DNA of 64,000 bases from positions 188,662-252,661 of the forward strand of contig CAJJDN010000029.1 in NCBI GenBank assembly GCA_905182985.1, written 5' to 3'. Within the stretch, counting starts at the first letter, position 1. The number at the start of each line of letters is the position of its first letter. Under the pieces are notes generated by a model, which was not told the origin of the DNA, searched no databases, and worked only from the letters and a program-made list of their open reading frames with translations. This DNA comes from Paramecium sonneborni (lineage: Eukaryota; Ciliophora; Oligohymenophorea; Peniculida; Parameciidae). The translations under genes and the position numbers were made by a program. Shown here one piece after another: positions 48,900 to 60,749 of the stretch.

Positions 48900-50015
48900 A
48901 TGAATTTATTTCTTATTATTGTTACTTACCAATAAACTAACATTTTTTGCTTGAATTTTTCAACAACATTAATGTTTTTCAATTTTTCATTAAATTTTTT
49001 AGATTATAAATTCTTTTAAGAGGAAGAGATAATAAATAATTACGTCAAAGATAATAAAAATTAGGAAGGCAAGCCCTAAAAATTTTAATTACTATATGAG
49101 GATTTAAGAAATAGAGATGAAAATTTTAACTAATTATCTGACTAATTGTTAATAAAATTAAAAGAGTTTATTTAGATTAATTTGACTGAAAATTAGAAGG
49201 CAGTTTTAGGACTTAAAAAATAAAAAGAGAAATATAGTTTCCAAAAAAAACTGGCTTACTTAATTAAGATAGAGTAGATTGTTTTATGCATTTGTATTAA
49301 ACTATATTTTTATAAATTAATCGATTTGTTTAAAATTTAAAGTGAATAAACTAAAACTTATTAGATTCTGGATTTGGAAAATCAACTTTGGTTTTTAGTA
49401 TAAGATTGAATAAAATAATCAAAAACATTTAGGGTAGCTGTGATAATAAACCAAAGAAAATCTGTTATATTGAAATTGAGATTCTTGAAAATTATAATTG
49501 ATTTATACAATAGGAACCAAGAATCCAAATTAGATAAATAATGATTTAATTTTCTAAAATAAGTTAAGAATTTATTTAACTATATTGTTTATTAATGAAT
49601 TTAAAAGGTTATGATTTAAATAATTATTAAAATTAATCCATTATAATAGTCAGGTTGAATTCTTTTAAATTCATAATAATATCATAGATCGATATGCTAG
49701 TGATACAAGGATAACATAATTAAAAATTCTAATTGACAGGAGTTTATATTTAAAAATACTTTCTATATGAACTTAATAATAAAAATATAGATTGAATAGG
49801 TTCTAATAAAATTATCATTTCTATCAATTAGTAGAAATCTTTTAACAACTTTTTCAACCAAACTTATATTATCTTAAAATCTTGAGAAAATGTAGGGAGG
49901 GTACATCTTAAAATAAAAATTGCCATATAATACTAATAAATTAAAATAAAATTTAAAAGAAAGATAAAGAGGAATTTTAGAAAGGAATTGAAAATTTTGT
50001 ATGCTGACATAAAAC
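48900..50015 (+). pseudogene. Frame-broken coding region
   Basis: It begins with ATG 48900 and 169 open codons to TGA 49407-49409. The middle is helical and well formed (YEDLRNRDENFNQLSDQLL, TENQKAVLGLKKQKEKYSFQ). The same frame continues after the TGA (FRVAVIINQRKSVILKLRFL, IDLYNRNQESKLDKQ), and later pieces in other frames also read as protein (MNLKGYDLNNYQNQS, then NLEKMQGGYILKQKLPYNT and LKERQRGILERN up to about 50010). No intron explains the shifts. No family recognised. Its 3' part lies inside the duplicated 967-bp block and so appears twice in the window. The first 169 codons could be a separate small gene. Confidence 0.4.
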
Positions 50016-50551
50016 TAAATTTTGAAAAAATAATGATTAACTATAAATTATATTATATAAATATAAATTAATTAACATGGATTCAGGAGGTGCAAATACT
50101 TTTGTTGTAGAACCTAAGGATGAAGAAAAGTGAATTTTGAATTCTTATAATTAGATTTTATCCTGCTAAAGTGAGAAAGGTAATTTAAGAAATAATGGAT
50201 GAAAAATTAAAAAACGAAACTTATGATGCTAACAACACTCCTAATTTGGCAGAAGAATTAGTAAAAAGAATTAGAAGCAAAGTAAGAGAAAGTAAATTAA
50301 TAATTTCAATAATTCTAAAGCAATAAAAATGCCAAGATTTAAAATTGCTGTTTAAGTTGTAATAGGAGAAATTAAAGGATAAGGATGTAAAGTCACTTCG
50401 AAAAATCTTTGGGATCCAACTTGGGACAATTATGCATCATATGCATTTTAAAATGTATTTCTTCTTTATACTATTTATTTATAGGACACTATATATGGAG
50501 TGGCTATTGTATTTGGAGTCTATTATGAATGAAATAACATTTCTAATATTA
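49585..50551. repeat. Direct repeat copy 1 (967 bp), mate at 50553-51519
   Basis: Every base I compared between 49585-50551 and 50553-51519 is the same (offset 968), including the whole dynein light-chain gene with its introns. The copies are separated by exactly one N at 50552. I read this as two contig ends that overlap but were laid side by side. Confidence 0.93.
50077..50532 (+). CDS. Tctex1-type dynein light chain, 123 aa (printed copy 1)
   Basis: Tctex1/DYNLT light chains are dimeric cargo- or assembly-linked subunits of cytoplasmic and axonemal dyneins. Introns 50130-50154 (GTGAAT...TTAG), 50292-50320 and 50455-50484 leave 124 codons. Seen: an N-terminal acidic tail (MDSGGANTFVVEPKDEEKFY), helices KVRKVIQEIMDEKLKN and NLAEELVKRIRSKVRE, then the beta core MPRFKIAVQVVIGEIKGQGC, NLWDPTWDNYASYAFQN and DTIYGVAIVFGVYYE. 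The core matches the TCTEX1D2/DYNLT2B group, which serves ciliary and outer-arm dyneins. Identical to the copy at 51045, probably one real locus. Confidence 0.92.
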
Positions 50552-50552
50552 N
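50552..50552. other. Single N, probable contig join
   Basis: A lone N lies exactly between two identical 967-bp blocks, the same arrangement as at 739. Confidence 0.85.
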
Positions 50553-51519
50553 TTGTTTATTAATGAATTTAAAAGGTTATGATTTAAATAATTATTAAAA
50601 TTAATCCATTATAATAGTCAGGTTGAATTCTTTTAAATTCATAATAATATCATAGATCGATATGCTAGTGATACAAGGATAACATAATTAAAAATTCTAA
50701 TTGACAGGAGTTTATATTTAAAAATACTTTCTATATGAACTTAATAATAAAAATATAGATTGAATAGGTTCTAATAAAATTATCATTTCTATCAATTAGT
50801 AGAAATCTTTTAACAACTTTTTCAACCAAACTTATATTATCTTAAAATCTTGAGAAAATGTAGGGAGGGTACATCTTAAAATAAAAATTGCCATATAATA
50901 CTAATAAATTAAAATAAAATTTAAAAGAAAGATAAAGAGGAATTTTAGAAAGGAATTGAAAATTTTGTATGCTGACATAAAACTAAATTTTGAAAAAATA
51001 ATGATTAACTATAAATTATATTATATAAATATAAATTAATTAACATGGATTCAGGAGGTGCAAATACTTTTGTTGTAGAACCTAAGGATGAAGAAAAGTG
51101 AATTTTGAATTCTTATAATTAGATTTTATCCTGCTAAAGTGAGAAAGGTAATTTAAGAAATAATGGATGAAAAATTAAAAAACGAAACTTATGATGCTAA
51201 CAACACTCCTAATTTGGCAGAAGAATTAGTAAAAAGAATTAGAAGCAAAGTAAGAGAAAGTAAATTAATAATTTCAATAATTCTAAAGCAATAAAAATGC
51301 CAAGATTTAAAATTGCTGTTTAAGTTGTAATAGGAGAAATTAAAGGATAAGGATGTAAAGTCACTTCGAAAAATCTTTGGGATCCAACTTGGGACAATTA
51401 TGCATCATATGCATTTTAAAATGTATTTCTTCTTTATACTATTTATTTATAGGACACTATATATGGAGTGGCTATTGTATTTGGAGTCTATTATGAATGA
51501 AATAACATTTCTAATATTA
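50553..51519. repeat. Direct repeat copy 2 (967 bp)
   Basis: Second copy of 49585-50551. Its right end runs into unique sequence 15 bp before the stop codon of the next (minus-strand) gene, so this copy carries the true downstream context. Confidence 0.93.
51045..51500 (+). CDS. Tctex1-type dynein light chain, 123 aa (printed copy 2)
   Basis: Same gene as at 50077 shifted by 968 bp, with the same exons (introns 51098-51122, 51260-51288, 51423-51452). The absence of silent or intron differences between the copies argues against two diverged paralogues and for a single locus duplicated by assembly. It converges on the next gene, 33 bp between stops. Confidence 0.9.
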
Positions 51520-51533
51520 CATAGTAATACAAA

Positions 51534-52443
51534 TCATTTATTATATATTTTATTATAGTCAACTATAAATTTATCTCCTTAATAAGGCTTAAGAAAATCA
51601 TAATTTTAATAGAACTAACAATTATTATTTTTTGGGCATTCAATAAATCTAGATTTTCTAGTATTTTTTGAATATTGATTCGGTTTACTATATTACTTTT
51701 AAACCTGTTCATCTAAATAAATAGGTTATCCTATTAATTTAAGATTTTCAAAATAATCTTCTGGAAAAAGAAGTGATTTAAAGTTCCTACATTTAAACTT
51801 ATCATTTTCATAACAATTTCTTTACATATAATTAACCCTTCTCCAAATCCTCTTTTATTCTTCATCTGTAAAACAAAAATCACCAAGTTATTCTTTTATA
51901 ATATATTTATGTTCACATAAAGGATGAACTAGTAATCTATATTCAAAATCTCTAAATAGTTCTTTCTTAGATCTTTCTATCTCGAAATGGTAATGAACTT
52001 CAGCATAAAATAAATCATATAAAGCTTAACTTGTTTACAAACTAAAAATAGTTCTAGCTCCACCTAAATGTTCTTTATTCTTAGTTATTGTATAGAGATC
52101 CTCATCTTCGCAGGGCATAATAAAATTAAGAAAACTAGTATTTATTGATTTAATACTCATCATAGTCCATTTCAAATTTCTTTAGGCCTGTATGTCGATA
52201 TAAGAAACTATTAATAAATTAATCATCATGCTCTATTTAGTAATGTCTTGCATTAATAAAAAAATACATTAAAAATTATCTGAGGCACTTAAAATTCATG
52301 GTAGGCATAGCAATTGATTCAAATATTTGCTTAGTGTCAATACCCTTTTAACTTACTAAATTTATCCTTTTTGTATCTACATTCTATTCTTCCTTTGCAA
52401 TCAGTTAAAGATGTTTATTTATTCTTGTTATTAAATTTTACAT
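51534..52443 (-). CDS. EF-hand-like protein, 288 aa
   Basis: Introns 52247-52267 (21 nt) and 52135-52156 (22 nt) leave 289 codons from ATG 52443 to TGA 51534-51536. The sequence GIDTKQIFESIAMPTMNFKC followed later by KKFEMDYDDFLNFIMPCEDE has the rhythm of an EF-hand pair from a Paramecium family (loop, F, then LPC-D), and a helical ALYDLFYAEVHYHFEIERSK follows. Loop ligands are incomplete, so calcium binding is uncertain. The C-terminus is Cys/Asn-rich (FIECPKNNNCQFYQ). The first intron is in phase, so an unspliced form would also be open. Function unknown. Confidence 0.5.
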
Positions 52444-53004
52444 TTGAAATATATTGTATAAGAGTAATCATAATAAATCAGTATATGTTCATTATTATAA
52501 AGAATTCTTTTTGTTAAAGTGAAAATTATTAATAATTATTGAATACCTTTGGCTGATTATACAGAGAACAAAGACAATATTTAAATTTTTGAGAGAAATA
52601 TTCTTTTAAACATATAAAAAATTTAAACCTATCAATTTAACCAAGAAATAGAAACAATTTAGCAATAAATAGTTACTTAGAATGTTTAGATTTTTTAAGT
52701 CTTGTTTTTAATATTGAAGTTTTTGTAAATAATTTTTAAGTAAACAAAAAACAAAAGGGGGAATATAATTAAGGTTAGTTGAATAAAGAGAGGAGTTAAA
52801 ATATTTTAGGAACAAGAAAATCAGTCGTTTATGCTGGTTTCATATGATAGGTAAATAAAATTAAAGTATAATAACAATTAGAAATATCTAGAAAATTATT
52901 TTTCTGATAAAATTTAATTTAAGGTTATTAATACATGTGTTTTAAATTGTTGCATGAATCTTAAAAAATTTTCATTAATAATTTAAATAAAAAAAGTTTA
53001 GAAA
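52444..53004. other. AT-rich divergent intergenic region
   Basis: About 560 bases between divergent genes. No coding frame or clear motif. Confidence 0.4.
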
Positions 53005-53454
53005 ATGCCAAGAAGAAGTGGATCAGCATCAAGATCAACAGCTAGCCCATCAAGAAGTACAGCAACAGCTGCAAGACCAGCTCCATAAGTTTAAGCTCCT
53101 TTATAAACTCCAGCAAAATCTGGAGGTATGTTTTCAGGACTTGGATCTACTTTAATGTAAGGAATGGCCTTTGGAGCAGGTTCAGAAGTAGCTCATTAAG
53201 CAATTAGATCTGTAATTGGAGGATCAAGTATAATTTAAATATAATTTAAATAGGTCATTCTTAACCAGCTGAATAATAAACTTAGTAATAAGCACCTTAA
53301 TAACAATAATAAACTTGTTAGAGTGAAAGCCAAATGTTTTCAAATGTAAAATTCAAAATATAATTTGTAGTGTTTATAAACAAATTAAGATATTACAAGA
53401 TGTCAACCATATATGGACATATTTAAAGAATGTTAAAAGAAATACAACTTATGA
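53005..53454 (+). CDS. Twin-CX9C (CHCHD2/CHCHD10/Mix17-like) protein, 132 aa
   Basis: Introns 53228-53253 and 53346-53370 leave 133 codons. The start MPRRSGSASRSTASPSRS is the Arg/Ser/Ala/Pro-rich head of CHCHD2/10, which guides the protein to mitochondria. A central Gly-rich hydrophobic helix follows (GGMFSGLGSTLMQGMAFGAG, then AHQAIRSVIGG), a Gln-rich linker, and a CHCH domain with exact C-X9-C, C-X9-C spacing (CQSESQMFSNC and CQPYMDIFKEC). Such proteins fold in the intermembrane space by Mia40 and support cristae and respiratory-chain function. Intact. Confidence 0.92.
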
Positions 53455-53496
53455 TGATTAATTATAAATTAAATAGCAATTATATAATATATATTT

Positions 53497-54470
<974 letters not shown>

Positions 54471-54626
54471 AATTATAAATAATTATATATTTATTATATA
54501 TTTGTAATATTCAATTGGTAATGACGATTGATTTTGATTATGTATTTTTATTTCTTCTAAACATAATGCTTTATATCTATTTAGATATTTAAATCATCAT
54601 TCAAATGATTTATCTTATTAATATTT

Positions 54627-55728
54627 ATGTTATTTTTTACCATTCTTAGTATAACATTAGCAGCATTTACTTTTGATGATGGATAATGTAAATGCAATTA
54701 ATTGATGGTTGAAACAGAATGTAAATTCAACACACAATGTACTTGGGATGGAGTAGCAAAAACATGTTCTAGAAAGTCATGTACAGATTTAAAAGATCAA
54801 TGTGCTTAAGTTTAAGGATGTGCATTAGATTCTAATGGAAATTGTAAAGACTTTACCAAGTGTGAGGATTATACAGTCTCAGGATTAGGATAATGTCAGT
54901 CTAAAGATAAAACATGTACTGAAGATTAACATACAACAAATGGATACTCTTGCAAAACTGGTACTTATGTGCCTGAATGCTAAAAAATAACAATAAAGGC
55001 AGACTGCAAGGGATACTAAAGTTCAACATAAGTCTGCTTTTGGACCTTGAATCCAATGACTAAAGTTTCTGAATGTATGCCAATAAAATATACATCTTGT
55101 GAGGATGGATAATCAGATCCCAATTTATGTACTCTTAATTCTTCCTGTAAATACACTTTAGAGAAAAAGTGTGTACCTAAGACTTGTGCAGATGTCACAA
55201 CTGAATTTTATTGCACATCTATTCCTTAATGGAATAATTCTAAAATGACTTTATGTTAATGGAATGGAAATTGTTAAGATGCTTCAGGAGTTGAAATTTT
55301 AACATAAGCTAAATGCTACTCAAGTACATTAAAAAATTATCATTGGAATACTTCAACAAATAAATGTACGTTATGCACTACATCTCCTACTCCATCTACA
55401 ACAAATACAGGAACAACATCTACAGGCACATCTACAGGAACTACTACAGGAACTACTACAGGAACTACTACAGGAACTACTACAGGAACATCTACAGGAA
55501 CATCTACTGGTACATCTACTGGTACATCTACTGGTACATCTACTGGTACATCTTCAGGTACATCAACAACAACAGGAACATCTAGCGGAACATCAACAAC
55601 CACAGGAACTTCTAATGGAAGTAATTTGTTTATATATAATTCTAATAGCCAAACCCAATGATGCTTACACTTAAAATAAATTTGCCTAATTCATAGCAGT
55701 TTCATTATTTATGGCATTTATTCAATGA
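54627..55728 (+). CDS. Cys-rich, mucin-like, probably GPI-anchored surface protein, 357 aa
   Basis: ATG 54627 gives a signal peptide (MLFFTILSITLAAFTFDDGQ). About 26 Cys follow in short modules (CTWDGVAKTCSRKSC, CKYTLEKKCVPKTC, CQWNGNCQDASG), then a Thr/Ser/Gly repeat (GTTT, GTST) at 55408-55612. A 28-nt intron (55621-55648) swaps a short polar end for NDAYTQNKFAQ, then FIAVSLFMAFIQ: a spacer and hydrophobic tail as needed for a GPI signal. With the intron removed the gene has exactly 358 codons. The plan matches the gene at 31109 with an added O-glycan-type stalk. A surface coat function is inferred. Confidence 0.75.
55408..55612 (+). repeat. 12-bp tandem repeat encoding Gly-Thr-Ser/Thr units
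   Basis: About seventeen imperfect 12-base units (ACAGGAACTACT, ACAGGAACATCT, ACTGGTACATCT). Blocks of the same variant are grouped, which suggests recent slippage. On the minus strand it produces a long Val/Pro/Asp shadow frame that is not a gene. Confidence 0.9.
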
Positions 55729-56567
55729 TAGATAATTATAATACAAAATAATAAATAATCATATTTTATTATTGTTTATAAATTGTTTGCCCTATAATAA
55801 ATTATTTTAACTTGTAAAATTTTGAATCAAACATTAAAATTTAAATATACAATTTAATTAAGATTTTATCAAATCTTTAGCTTTCATAACTTAATTTAAT
55901 TGATTTTAGTCTATTATATAATTATATGGATTTAGGAACAAAAGCCAGGAGTTAAATAAAATTTCTGAAGAAAATTTATTATAATCTGACCAAATTTCTA
56001 AAAAGCAGAAAATCATTATAATGATTAGGTAGAAAACTCAAATTATCCACAAAGAAACTATAGGTTCAAAAGTTGCTTTGTAGTATATTATAATATAAAA
56101 TAGTATAAATTCTCACAATTAACAGGTATAAATTTATTGAATGGCATAACCTCTTTAAGTATTTTTATCTTCTTATAAGAGCTTGAAAATTTATTATTAT
56201 TCATCTATAAAGTTAATCTTTAATTTTATTTTATTTATTTTTATTATCTATTTATTAGGAGATAGATTCATAATTTTATAAAAACCCAAAAATTTAGAAA
56301 TTTAATTTAAATAATTTTATTTTCTGCATTCTTGTAAAACATATATAATCACAAGAAGATTCTTACTAGATCATAAATATTTGCAAATTTAAATTTTATT
56401 ATTATTTATTAATACATATTCACAAAACATATAATTTATATAAAGATTGATTGTAATCTATCTTTTATTTATATTAAAAAATGGAAATCTAATGTTTTCG
56501 TTCTTTATATATCATGGAATTTTTTTATTATTTAGTTTGAATTTAATTTGTAATATATTTAATTAAG
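55729..56567. other. AT-rich intergenic region
   Basis: About 840 bases, no coding frame or repeat recognised. Confidence 0.45.
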
Positions 56568-59500
56568 ATGAATCATTCAATTGAATACTTTAATCTTTAG
56601 TAACACAAGTTGTATGAATATATGGTTGGGTTAACTCAGAATGTAACAGGAGTAGAGAAGATAGTAATTATATTGAATAATTGAAGTTTACAGAATTGAT
56701 AGCATGCCTCCATGAATTTAGTTAGAATATATCAATAATTGGCCAAAAGTTTCACTCTTAGATTAGTAGTGGGAATGAACCAGATATTTTAGTTTGTTTA
56801 TATTAATAAGTGAGTAATTACTTATTACGATTATCATAAAATTGGAACGATACAGCTCAAAAAATAAAGAGTGAAATTGCAGAGCCTTACACTTAATTTG
56901 TTTTAAATTTTAGATAAACAAATAGAAGTTTGAACAGTGAATCAAAAAAATAAGTAGCAGAAATTTTGGAAACTAGAAAAGAGATGTGTAAAACATAGGA
57001 GGAATATTGGAAATTAATGAAATTATTTGAATAGAAATCAGAATAAGCATAATAAATGATAGATCATATTGAAAAAGGAAATGCAACTAAAGAAGATTTT
57101 CAAAAATTATTTAACAATTCTCTAAGAATACAAGAATTAGCAGATGGCATGGAAAAGGACTATAAAAAGTTATTATCAATAACAAATGAAAAATGGAAAT
57201 CATTTCATTAAGAATGGGATACAGTATTCGCAAATGTTGGCTTAAATGAATAGAGTAGGTACATAATAAAATGTAATATAGAATAATGTTTACAAAGTAG
57301 ACTGTCAGTTCATTGTTGAAATTATTGCCATTTGATTAAGACTAATCATAATTTGAAGAAAAAGTATCAGATTTAGAACTTAAGTTGAAAGCAGATCCCA
57401 AGATACCCATTAAAAAATTAATTGAAAAAAGAATGTAAATTTAAGAGGGTTGTAAGAAAATTAATCATATTCAAGCATTTTAATTTTAATTTGAAGAATT
57501 TGTAAGTTTTGAATAATGGAAGAAGAATAATCAAAGTCATGATTAAGCTAATCCCATGTAATAAGTACAAAATTAATGGACCATTGTGGGAGATAAAATT
57601 TCAGAAGAGGAGAAAAAAGTAGTGGATAAATATTTACTTTCATTATTTTAAATTGATCTCTCAGATAAATGTGAATAAATAATAAAGATAAAGTAAATTC
57701 TATAGAAATCAGCAGGTAGAAATTATTTAATAAATTAATTGAATAAATTACATACTAAATAAATTTAGGATAAATAAGCAAGTAAATTTAGTAGTAATAA
57801 TAGAATTCTATTTAACATTAACGACAGAATAGTTTATGGAGTTGTTATAATTGATAAGACATTGGTTAAATTATATAGATTTGAATGAAATATATGAATC
57901 TGAGGATATTTACGACTTATTGTTAAAATCAATTAGAATAGTAAAGATGGATGGAAAAGAAAGAGTTAATTTGGCTTCTTAATTATCAGATATTCCTTTA
58001 TGGACAAAAGTTGATAGATGGATAGAATTATTTTAATTCATAAGTGCAAAAAAAGTTGATGAAAAGAGAAAATAAGCTTAATCTATAATGTAATAAACAT
58101 AAAGTACTATTTTAAAAAAAGGAGTAAGAATTATTGGAAAAGGATTGTCTATGATTAAAAATTTTGGGGCATAATAATCAAATTTGATAGAAGTAAATGA
58201 AAGTGAAATCTGTTATATGATATTAGATGAAATTAATCTATTTATTTATTCTCTAAAATTACCATCTGAAATATCTGCTGAAATTATCATCTAAATTGCA
58301 TCATAATAATAATAAATTGATAAGGATCATGTGGTTAAATTATTAGAGAAATAGGAAGATTTACATAATACTTAATGGAAGAAACTTTTTAAATCTGGTA
58401 AAGTAGTTTTGACACACAAAACTGAAAAATATGAGAGAAAGAAATTATATGATTATGAAAATAAAATTATACAAGGATGTGGATCTTGTTTAAAGTAATA
58501 AAATATTTAGTTATATCTAGATTTTTATCCATTTAGGATTAACCTTAAAAGTTGCTTTCTTTGAATAGCAATTTTAATAAATAGTTGAAGCATAAGATTA
58601 AAAAATTTTATTTGGGAAATTCATAAGTATTTTCAGATGAATCTACTCATTAATTGAGATTGAGATTAATGTCTTAAGCATTAAAATTGAAATAATTAAA
58701 TATTGATTATGTTGAAATGAAAACTAAAGTAGGAATTGAAATGGATGTTAATAATCTTTATGAAGAAACAATAAAATTGGATGTTTAGAGAAGTCTTCAT
58801 ATTCACAAAGATAAAATTAATTCAAATGTTCTTTAAAGTTTATTAAGAATTTATGCCTTTTATAATTAAGAAGTAGGATATTGTTAAGGAATGAATTACA
58901 TAGCAGGATATCTTTATTTAACATATTAAGATTAAGAAATTGCATATAAAGCTTTTGATAGAATGATGAATCTCTATTTTAAAGAGTTATACATCAATGA
59001 TTTTTCTAAATTGGTAAAATTACATAAATATACTAGAAAACTGGATTTTATGCCTTTGAAAGATTACTTTGTATTTTTTTGCCTGATTTATCTTAGCATT
59101 TGAAAGACTAAAAAATTGATGCATCTTATTATGTTGCTTCTTGGTTTATTACTTTATATTCTAATGTGTTTCAATATAATTAAAGATCAGCTTTATTGAA
59201 TGTGATATGGGATTTATTTTTAGCTGAAGAATGGAAAGGTAATATTGAATACTAAAATAGGATTTTATAAAGCGACATTCTATATATTTTCATTAATTCA
59301 ATAGTAAATACTAAATCTTGAGTTTGATGAGATTCTTCATTACTTAGGATAATTGATCAAATCAGAAATATTTAGTATCACTACAGAATAAGAATTAATT
59401 AAATATATTTAGAAATTAGATAAAACTATCAAAGATAATGTATCAATCAAAAAAACAATCCTTTCAAGATTTAGAATTACTAATAGAATGTTAAAGAGTC

Positions 59501-59568
59501 TTGAATCAGAATATCAGAGTTTTTAATTGAAATTAAATAAAAAGTTTAATTAATGCATGAAGAGATGA
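56568..59568 (+). CDS. F-BAR and TBC (Rab-GAP) domain protein, 953 aa
   Basis: Six introns (56664-56686, 57259-57281, 57782-57803, 58495-58520, 59014-59036, 59239-59260) leave 954 codons. Residues ~1-270 are a helical region with FCH/F-BAR character (EIAEPYTQFVLNFRQTNRSL, TRKEMCKTQEEYWKLMKLFE, TNEKWKSFHQEWDTVF), expected to bind curved membrane. The C-terminal third is a TBC domain, the GTPase-activating unit for Rab proteins: IKLDVQRSLHIH holds the Arg finger, EVGYCQGMNYIAGYL the Gln finger, followed by FYAFERLLCIFLPDLSQHL and ASWFITLYSNVF then NVIWDLFLAEEWKG. Both catalytic fingers are present, so GAP activity is likely. The F-BAR call is weaker than the TBC call. Confidence 0.85.
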
Positions 59569-60289
59569 TTTATTATGATATTATTATATATAGAATATAA
59601 GTAATCTAATATCCAATATTACACTTCATTGAACCAGTAGATATAGTTAATGATGTTTGTTATAAAATTGTGAAAATCTCTTATTTTTTAATAATTATAA
59701 TATATTAAAGATTAATAATTATATTATAAAATCTAAAAATAAAATTAAAGTTTATAAAAATAGATTAAAAGTGATATAAAATCTTCTAAAGCAATTATAT
59801 GGCTTTGAAGATATTATTAATTTTGAATAATTCTAACAAGTTTAATTGCTTTATTTTGATGTATATTTCTAAGATTAAATTGAATACACAATTTTTTAAA
59901 AATATTTCAAGACTTGTAATCATGTACATGATTGTTTAAAGAAGACTGAAAAAAAGTAATTGAATTTTTAGAATTGATGAATTGAATTAAACACTACATA
60001 AATTCCATTTATTTTTAGGAAAATATATATATACATATTTATATAATGATGGTTTCTGAGTATTTATAGCTAGATAAGTAAATTAAATTACTTGAAATAA
60101 GAGATATCAATTTTGAATGAATAAAATGTTATTTCCTTAACATTATTGTGTCAAATGTGAAAATATATAAAGAATACATTGTCTTTTAGATTCTTTTTTG
60201 AGTTCACAAAATTTATATTCATGATAATAGTATATATTTGAAGGCTTATACGTATCATTTTTAAATTAAAATTAAATTATTTTACAGAT
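59569..60289. other. AT-rich intergenic region
   Basis: About 720 bases upstream of cytochrome c. The sequence TTTTACAG just before the ATG looks like a 3' splice site, so a 5'-UTR intron is possible, but no matching 5' site within 34 nt is evident. Confidence 0.4.
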
Positions 60290-60666
60290 ATGCCTCCCAA
60301 GAAGACAATCGCAGAGCCAAATGTCACTGTTCCTAATGGAGATCCTGCAAAAGGAAGAGATATCTTTGATTAATAATGTGCTGCTTGTCACGCTTTTGAA
60401 GGAGATGATAAGACTGCATCAGCACCAACTTTAGGGTAAAAGTTTGATTATATAATTTTAGAGGACTTGTAGGAAGAAAATCAGGTTCTACTCAATTCCC
60501 ATATTCCAAGGGCATGAAAAGTGCAGGCTTCAATTGGACTGAAAAGCACTTATTCATGTTTTTGAAGAATCCTTCTAAGTATGTTGTCGGTACCAAGATG
60601 GCATTCGCTGGTCTTGAAAATGAATAAGAAAGAGCTGACCTCATAGCATACCTTGCTAACAATTGA
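60290..60666 (+). CDS. CYC1: Cytochrome c, 116 aa
   Basis: Mitochondrial cytochrome c carries electrons from complex III to complex IV. One 26-nt intron (60436-60461) leaves 117 codons. Heme attachment site CAACH, preceded by GRDIFDQQ; axial Met in GTKMAFAGL; GLVGRKSG, FPYSKGMKSAGFNW and the C-terminal ADLIAYLANN all present. The N-terminal extension (MPPKKTIAEPNVTVPNGDPA) is longer than in animals, as in other ciliates. It uses more C-ending codons than its neighbours, as expected for a highly expressed gene. The gene name is given by function; ciliate nomenclature may differ. Confidence 0.97.
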
Positions 60667-60749
60667 GCAAATATATAAATATAAGATAAAATAAAATTGT
60701 GGCTATAAGAGAACCAAATTTAGCAGCTCTTGTCTTAATTATACATGAT

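Noticed and set aside
55340..55603. Minus-strand Val/Pro/Asp repeat frame, and the third-frame Tyr/Arg/Asn version on the plus strand
   Set aside because: Both are shadows of the 12-bp repeat in the Thr/Gly-coding frame of the Cys-rich gene.
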